NCBI GenBank assembly: GCA_003561875.1
Contig: PWVL01000147.1
Coordinates: forward strand, 1 to 32,811
Source of the DNA: Desulfuromonadales bacterium
Lineage (GTDB): Bacteria; Desulfobacterota; Desulfuromonadia; Desulfuromonadales; Syntrophotaleaceae
Reading direction: 5' to 3'
Length of the DNA stretch: 32,811 nt
Shown here: positions 27,662 to 32,811 of the stretch, one piece after another
Layout: the number at the start of each line of letters is the position of its first letter
How positions within the stretch are numbered: position 1 is the first letter of the stretch
The notes under the pieces: generated by a model
The model's database searches: none
The model's input: the letters and a program-made list of their open reading frames with translations, nothing else
Told to the model about the DNA's origin: nothing
Position numbers and translations under genes: made by a program

Positions 27662-30067
27662 ATGATAGTATCTTATAACTGGCTGAAAGAATTCGTCGAT
27701 TTCGATCTAACTCCTGAAGAACTTGCTCATCGGCTTACCATGGCGGGCCTGGAAGTGGATGCCATCGAATTGCTCGGGTACGGGCTGGACTCGGTTGTTG
27801 TCGGCCGTCTCGACTCGGTAGAACCGCATCCCGATGCCGAGCGCCTGACAGTATGTCAGGTGACTACCGGTGGCGAAACGGTTCCCGTTGTTTGCGGTGC
27901 GACCAACCACAAAGTTGGAGATCTGGTAGCTTTGGCCAAGGTCGGCACACGGCTGCCGGGTGATTGCAGCATCAAGAGAAGTAAAATTCGCGGACAGGTT
28001 TCCATGGGCATGCTTTGTTCGAAAACAGAGCTTGGGCTGGCGGAAACGTCCGAAGGAATTCTGATTCTGCCGCCGGGTTACCCACTGGGAGAGCCGGTTT
28101 TTGACGTATTGGGACTCAAGGATGCGCGCCTTGAAATCGGTCTGACACCCAATCGCCCCGACTGTCTCAGTCTGGTGGGTGTTGCCCGGGAAATCGCCGC
28201 CATGGTCAATCGTTCCCTGTCCCTGCAGTACGCGACTCCGAAGGAAACCGGCTTGCCCTGCGGCGACAGTGTTTCCATCGCCATTGAAGATCAGGATCTT
28301 TGTCCTCGATATGCCGCACGCTTGATTCGCGGGGTGACAATTGGTTCATCTCCGGAATGGCTGGTGAACAAACTCGAAGCCATCGGACTGCGCTCCATCA
28401 ACAACGTCGTTGATGTCACCAATCTGGTGCTCATGGAATTGGGGCATCCGCTGCACGCCTTTGATTATGATCAATTACGTGGTGGGCGCGTTGTGATCAA
28501 GCGGGCCGGTGAGGGGGAGTCTTTTACGACCCTTGACGGGCAAGTTCGCACCCTCCGCTCGGAGGATCTGGTGATCTGTGATGGCGAGGGACCGGTGGCG
28601 CTGGCGGGGATCATGGGGGGTGAAAACTCGGAAGTGGGTCCTGATACACGCCAAGTACTGCTGGAAAGCGCCTACTTCAATCCTGTCACGGTTCGGCGAA
28701 CCAGCAAGCGACTGGGCATGCATACGGAAGCCTCACACCGTTTTGAGAGGGGCGCCGACGTAAATATGGTCCCCATCGCTTTGGACAGAGCCGCAACCCT
28801 GATCATGGAGGTGGCCGGTGGTTCCCTGGCTCAGGGCATGATCGATTGCTACCCCCAGCCTGTTGCGGAGCGACGCATTTCCCTTAAATTTTCCAGGGTC
28901 AACGAAGTTCTTGGACTGAACCTGACCGGTGTGGAGATTTGCTCGCTGCTGCAGTCCATCGATCTTCTTGTTCAACTGGCCGAGAACAATCACAGCGTTT
29001 CGGTACGGGTTCCGACATTCCGCCCGGACCTCGAGCGGGAAATTGATCTGATCGAGGAAGTGGCCCGTTTGCACGGCTACGATAAGATTCCAGTGACCAT
29101 GCCCACCAGCGAGATGATTTGCCATCGACCCGAGCCTGCTCAGCGCTACGCGCGGCAGATCCGCAATACCATGATTGCTGGGGGTTTTTCGGAAATCATC
29201 AACTATTCTTTTATCGCTTCCGATGGGGACAGCCTGCTTCTGGATGCCGATGATCGACGTCGCTGTTCGGTCCGCATTCTTAATCCGCTGACCGAAGAGC
29301 AATCCGTCATGCGTACCAACCTGGTATCCAGTATGCTGGAAACCGTCGCCCGCAACCGCGCATACCGGTCGACGGATCTGCGTCTTTTTGAGTTGCGCCC
29401 GGTATTCCAGCCGCAGGACGGTGAACTGCTGCCCCGCGAAAGCCTGCGGCTTTGTGCCGCCATCAGTGGTCGTCGGGAGCCTCTTGGCTGGGCCCAGGCC
29501 GAGGCGTCCGCCGATTTCTATGATTTGAAGGGACAACTGGAAAGCCTGTTAGCGGGCCTGCAATTGAGGAGCATCACCTGGGATGCCAGCAGCAGTGACA
29601 GTTTTTATCACCCGGGAAAATCCTGCACGGTAGGGTCGGCGTCGGACCGTTTCGGAACTCTGGGTGAGGTTCATCCCAAGGTTTTGAAAAACTTTTCCAT
29701 TGACCAACCGGTTTATATCATGGATCTTGATCTGGAAGCCGTTTTTTCGGCAACAGGTTCCGGTCGGCCTTTTCAGGCAATTTCCCGATTCCCGGATATC
29801 TGTCGTGACAGCGCCCTGCTGGTGGATGACCAGGTGGATGCGGCCCGAGTACTCTCCGTTATCGAGGAGGTACGTGGGGCCACTGTTGAGGACTATACGC
29901 TTTTTGATCTATACCGGGGCGCGGGTATTCCGCAGGGCAAAAAAAGCCTGGCCATTCGGGTTCGTTACCGCAGCGCTGAAAAGACCCTCACCGATGAAGA
30001 AATTTCGACTGCTCATGAGCGTATCGTTGCGGCGCTCAGAAAACGGGTCGGGGCGGAGATCCGCTGA
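27662..30067 (+). CDS. pheT: Phenylalanyl-tRNA synthetase beta subunit
   Basis: MIVSYNWLKEFVDFDLTPEELAHRLTMAGLEVDAIE, tRNA-binding VCGATNHKVGDLVALAKVGTRLPGD, GLTPNRPDCLS, LNPLTEEQSVMRTNL, C-terminal FDX-ACB domain. Confidence 0.98.
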   Translation: MIVSYNWLKEFVDFDLTPEELAHRLTMAGLEVDAIELLGYGLDSVVVGRLDSVEPHPDAERLTVCQVTTGGETVPVVCGATNHKVGDLVALAKVGTRLPGDCSIKRSKIRGQVSMGMLCSKTELGLAETSEGILILPPGYPLGEPVFDVLGLKDARLEIGLTPNRPDCLSLVGVAREIAAMVNRSLSLQYATPKETGLPCGDSVSIAIEDQDLCPRYAARLIRGVTIGSSPEWLVNKLEAIGLRSINNVVDVTNLVLMELGHPLHAFDYDQLRGGRVVIKRAGEGESFTTLDGQVRTLRSEDLVICDGEGPVALAGIMGGENSEVGPDTRQVLLESAYFNPVTVRRTSKRLGMHTEASHRFERGADVNMVPIALDRAATLIMEVAGGSLAQGMIDCYPQPVAERRISLKFSRVNEVLGLNLTGVEICSLLQSIDLLVQLAENNHSVSVRVPTFRPDLEREIDLIEEVARLHGYDKIPVTMPTSEMICHRPEPAQRYARQIRNTMIAGGFSEIINYSFIASDGDSLLLDADDRRRCSVRILNPLTEEQSVMRTNLVSSMLETVARNRAYRSTDLRLFELRPVFQPQDGELLPRESLRLCAAISGRREPLGWAQAEASADFYDLKGQLESLLAGLQLRSITWDASSSDSFYHPGKSCTVGSASDRFGTLGEVHPKVLKNFSIDQPVYIMDLDLEAVFSATGSGRPFQAISRFPDICRDSALLVDDQVDAARVLSVIEEVRGATVEDYTLFDLYRGAGIPQGKKSLAIRVRYRSAEKTLTDEEISTAHERIVAALRKRVGAEIR

Positions 30068-30077
30068 AAAAAAGCGT

Positions 30078-30106
30078 TTGATCGCTGCAAGTTCCTGTGA
30101 TATAAC
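30078..30106 (+). promoter_or_regulatory. Sigma70-like promoter for ihfA
   Basis: TTGATC (30078-30083), 17 nt spacer, TATAAC (30101-30106), with extended -10 TGa. Confidence 0.6.
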
Positions 30107-30150
30107 CTGTTGATGTTCATGGACTTACGTTATTGGAAGGGGGCGAATCT

Positions 30151-30432
30151 ATGACCAAGGCGGACCTCGTGGAACGCGTCTATCTGAAAACCGGTTTTTC
30201 AAAAAAGGAGTCCGCGCAAATTGTGGAGACGGTTTTCGATCTGATGAAGTCGACACTGGAAAGCGGTGAAAAGATCAAACTGGCCGGTTTCGGGAACTTT
30301 GTGGTCAAGAGCAAGGCCACTCGAAAGGGACGTAATCCGCAAACCGGTGAAGAGATTAAAATATCGTCCCGCAAGATTTTAACGTTCAAGCCCAGTCAGG
30401 TTCTCAAATCCGTCATCAACGGCGAGGGTTAG
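30151..30432 (+). CDS. ihfA: Integration host factor alpha subunit
   Basis: [82 protein letters not shown]; located downstream of pheT. Confidence 0.93.
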   Translation: MTKADLVERVYLKTGFSKKESAQIVETVFDLMKSTLESGEKIKLAGFGNFVVKSKATRKGRNPQTGEEIKISSRKILTFKPSQVLKSVINGEG

Positions 30433-30460
30433 TTTGACAGGGCGATCGGGCTGGTTGTTC

Positions 30461-30817
30461 ATGGATGTTCCCATTCCCGATAAGTTGTATTTCAAAATCG
30501 GCGAAGTCGTTTCCCTGACCGGCGTCAAGGCGCATGTCTTGCGTTATTGGGAGTCGGAGTTTGGTACCGATTTTCGACCTCTGAAGAGTCGGGGCCGCCA
30601 ACGCCTGTATCGCAGGCAGGACATCGACCTCGTGCTTCGTCTGAAAAGACTGCTCTACGAGCAGGGATATACCATTGCCGGCGCGAGAAAATTTCTGCGT
30701 AGTCATGGCCTGGAAAAGACAGGAGCCGATACGGAAGCGGATGCCGAATCGGCTTTTCGTTTACTGAATGAATTGAGAGACGACCTGGTTCGCCTTCGCA
30801 AAACCCTGGAACGTTGA
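30461..30817 (+). CDS. MerR family transcriptional regulator
   Basis: [65 protein letters not shown] (MerR HTH). ATG 30461 is preferred over TTG 30434. Confidence 0.92.
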   Translation: MDVPIPDKLYFKIGEVVSLTGVKAHVLRYWESEFGTDFRPLKSRGRQRLYRRQDIDLVLRLKRLLYEQGYTIAGARKFLRSHGLEKTGADTEADAESAFRLLNELRDDLVRLRKTLER

Positions 30818-31218
30818 TATCGCACTTCTCGGCCTTCAGTTGTGGATACCGTGTTCCATGGTATGACCAGCCAACCTTGGTCGGGATTGTTCCAATTTGT
30901 CATTTTCCAACGCCGGACAGTGCATTTTCCTGTCTGCCTAATGGTTCCCGGTTCCGGGAATATCTTCTTTTCCATATCTCATCGCCACATTTGCTATGCC
31001 TGAAGCTGGCAATTCCTGAAACAACGTTCTCGGTTGAGGTGTAACCACTATGCCAGACAGCCTTTTTTCCCTCCATGGCTTATTTTTTCGCATGCCCGTC
31101 GCTGGACTTCCTTGCCCGACGTTTCGAGACGCTGTCGAAAACGTAGCGCAGGAAATTACTTTTACAGGGCCGCATTTGCTTTTTGTTGTTTATGGAAGAA
31201 TGTGAGAGGAACGGGACT

Positions 31219-31875
31219 ATGGACTATGCAATTGCCCGCCGTTTAATGGTCGAAAGGCAGATTGAGGCCCGAGGGGTTCGAGACCCCCTGGTGATCGAAG
31301 CCATGAAACGCGTGCCTCGCCACCGTTTTGTCGAAGAGGCCCTGTGGAGTCAGGCTTACGGGGATCATCCCTTGCCTATTGGGGAAAAGCAGACCATTTC
31401 TCAACCTTACATGGTGGCGCTGATGACCGAGGCGCTTCAGCTTCGAGGCGGTGAAAAAGTTCTTGAAATCGGTACCGGTTCCGGTTATCAGGCAGCTGTG
31501 CTGGCCCAGATCGCGTCGCGGGTGTACAGTGTCGAACGAATCGCTTCTCTTGCCCGTCGAGCCCGTCTGGTTCTCGACGACATCGGCTGTCGCAATGTCA
31601 ATATTAAATTAAGTGACGGCACCGTTGGTTGGGAGGAGGAAGCTCCATTTGATGGGATTATCGTTACCGCCGGTTCCCCCGGTGTGCCACCCGGATATCT
31701 TGCTCAGCTGGCCCCCAACGGACGTCTGGTCATTCCTGTCGGAGGTCGCGAACACCAGGTTCTTAAAAGAATCGTGCGCCAGGGAGCTGCAGATTTCAGG
31801 GAAGAAGATGTGGTTGGCTGTCGCTTTGTTCCCCTTATCGGCAAGGAGGGATGGAGCGAAGGGGAGGTGGTTTGA
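31219..31875 (+). CDS. pcm: Protein-L-isoaspartate O-methyltransferase
   Basis: [85 protein letters not shown]. Confidence 0.95.
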   Translation: MDYAIARRLMVERQIEARGVRDPLVIEAMKRVPRHRFVEEALWSQAYGDHPLPIGEKQTISQPYMVALMTEALQLRGGEKVLEIGTGSGYQAAVLAQIASRVYSVERIASLARRARLVLDDIGCRNVNIKLSDGTVGWEEEAPFDGIIVTAGSPGVPPGYLAQLAPNGRLVIPVGGREHQVLKRIVRQGAADFREEDVVGCRFVPLIGKEGWSEGEVV

Positions 31876-32468
31876 TGGTTTATCTGCGAAGGCTGTACGA
31901 CTGGGTTTTGCAATGGCTCATACCCCTTACGGAGAATCGGCTCTGCTGATGCTGGCTTTTGCAGAATCGTCTTTTTTCCCGCTGCCTCCGGATATTTTGT
32001 TGCTGGCTTTGTGTCTCGCTCTGCCGGTCCGTTCCTATCGATACGCATTTCTGTGTACTGCCGTATCCGTTGCGGGGGGGGATTTTCGGTTATATAATCG
32101 GTTACGGTTTCTGGACTTCAACGGCAGTCTACTTTTACAGGTATGTGCCCGGAGTTACGCCGCAGGGTTTTGATCATATTCAGCGCCTGTTCAGTACCTA
32201 TGATTTCTGGATTATCTTCACTGCCGGCTTTACTCCCATTCCCTATAAAATATTCACCATCGGCGCCGGTGTTTTTTAAATCAATTTTCTGCTTTTTGTG
32301 CTGACATCCATTGTGAGCCGCGGATTACGGTTTTTTCTGCTGGCCGGGCTGATATATACTTGCGGGAATAGGGTAAAGGTGATTGTCGACAAATACTTTA
32401 ATCTTCTGACCATGGCGTTTGTCGCCTTGCTGTTAGGAGGGTTTCTTCTTTTTGCCCATTTTCGGTAA
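31875..32468 (+). pseudogene. Disrupted YqaA/DedA-like (VTT/SNARE-associated) membrane protein gene
   Basis: Coding similarity moves across two frames: [14 protein letters not shown] | AHTPYGESALLMLAFAESSFFPLPPDILLLALCLALPVRSYRYAFLCTAVSVAGG | IFGYIIGYGFWTSTAVYFYRYVPGVTPQGFDHIQRLFSTYDFWIIFTAGFTPIPYKIFTIGAGVF*INFLLFVLTSIVSRGLRFFLLAGLIYTCGNRVKVIVDKYFNLLTMAFVALLLGGFLLFAHFR. Lesions: -1 near 31915, +1 in the G8 run 32074-32081, TAA at 32277-32279. Confidence 0.85.
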
Positions 32469-32503
32469 ACATTCGGAGCACGGTTGTGGAAGGACAAGTT
32501 TGG

Positions 32504-32811
32504 ATGCCCGTTCTGCTGCGCCAATTCTGGACTTTGGTGGTTCTGGTCCTGCTTGCCGTTGGCTGCACTGCTTCCAGTGGAGTCTATCATACCGTCGAGC
32601 GGGGTCAGACCCTGTATCGCATCGGTCAGGTCTACGGCGTGGATGTGGACCAACTGGCCCGAGTCAACCGGTTGCGGGACCGCTCCCAACTACAGGTCGG
32701 TCAGAAGTTGTTCGTCCCCGGTGTCAATGCCGTCCGTCCGGTACCTTCCACTGCCACCGCTGTGAATCGAACCGCGCCTGCGCCGCGTCCCCGTCAGCCT
32801 GCCGGATCTAC
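32504..32811 (+). CDS. LysM-domain lipoprotein (NlpD-like), 3' truncated by window edge
   Basis: MPVLLRQFWTLVVLVLLAVGCTASSGVYHTVERGQTLYRIGQVYGVDVDQLARVNRLRDRSQLQVGQKLFVPG; signal peptide with Cys, then LysM. Not in the ORF track because it is open at the window end. Confidence 0.88.
   Translation, partial: MPVLLRQFWTLVVLVLLAVGCTASSGVYHTVERGQTLYRIGQVYGVDVDQLARVNRLRDRSQLQVGQKLFVPGVNAVRPVPSTATAVNRTAPAPRPRQPAGS

Overview
This 32.8 kb window looks like chromosomal housekeeping DNA. Gene content and order are reminiscent of Desulfuromonadales/Geobacter-type genomes; that taxonomic guess is inference from remembered gene order. Plus-strand order: the 3' end of lon, hupB-like HU, a tRNA-Asp/Val/Asp cluster, an aldehyde dehydrogenase and a PilZ protein. 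Minus-strand operon: tmk-holB-ricT(PSP1)-metG-tatD::radical SAM. Plus strand again: rnc, an ELP3-like radical SAM protein, era, der, a DUF4388/PATAN-REC-GAF-like regulator, a CheY-like receiver, infA, leuS-lptE-holA. rpsT is on the minus strand. It is followed by murJ, tRNA-Val(GAC), thrS-infC-rpmI-rplT, pheST, ihfA, a MerR-type regulator and pcm, then a degraded YqaA/DedA-like membrane gene and the 5' end of a LysM lipoprotein. I see no mobile element, CRISPR array, phage, toxin-antitoxin or defence locus, and no clear new multi-gene system. The items most worth checking are: (1) a strand-specific H-type pseudoknot candidate in the leader region between the ELP3-like gene and era; (2) infC with an apparent AUA start codon and infA with a UUG start; (3) a YqaA-family gene with three separate lesions; (4) terminator hairpins lying immediately upstream of the pheS and tatD start codons, which suggest attenuation or readthrough; (5) a TatD-radical SAM fusion. 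Product names rest on motif and family recognition from the translations; no database search was run.
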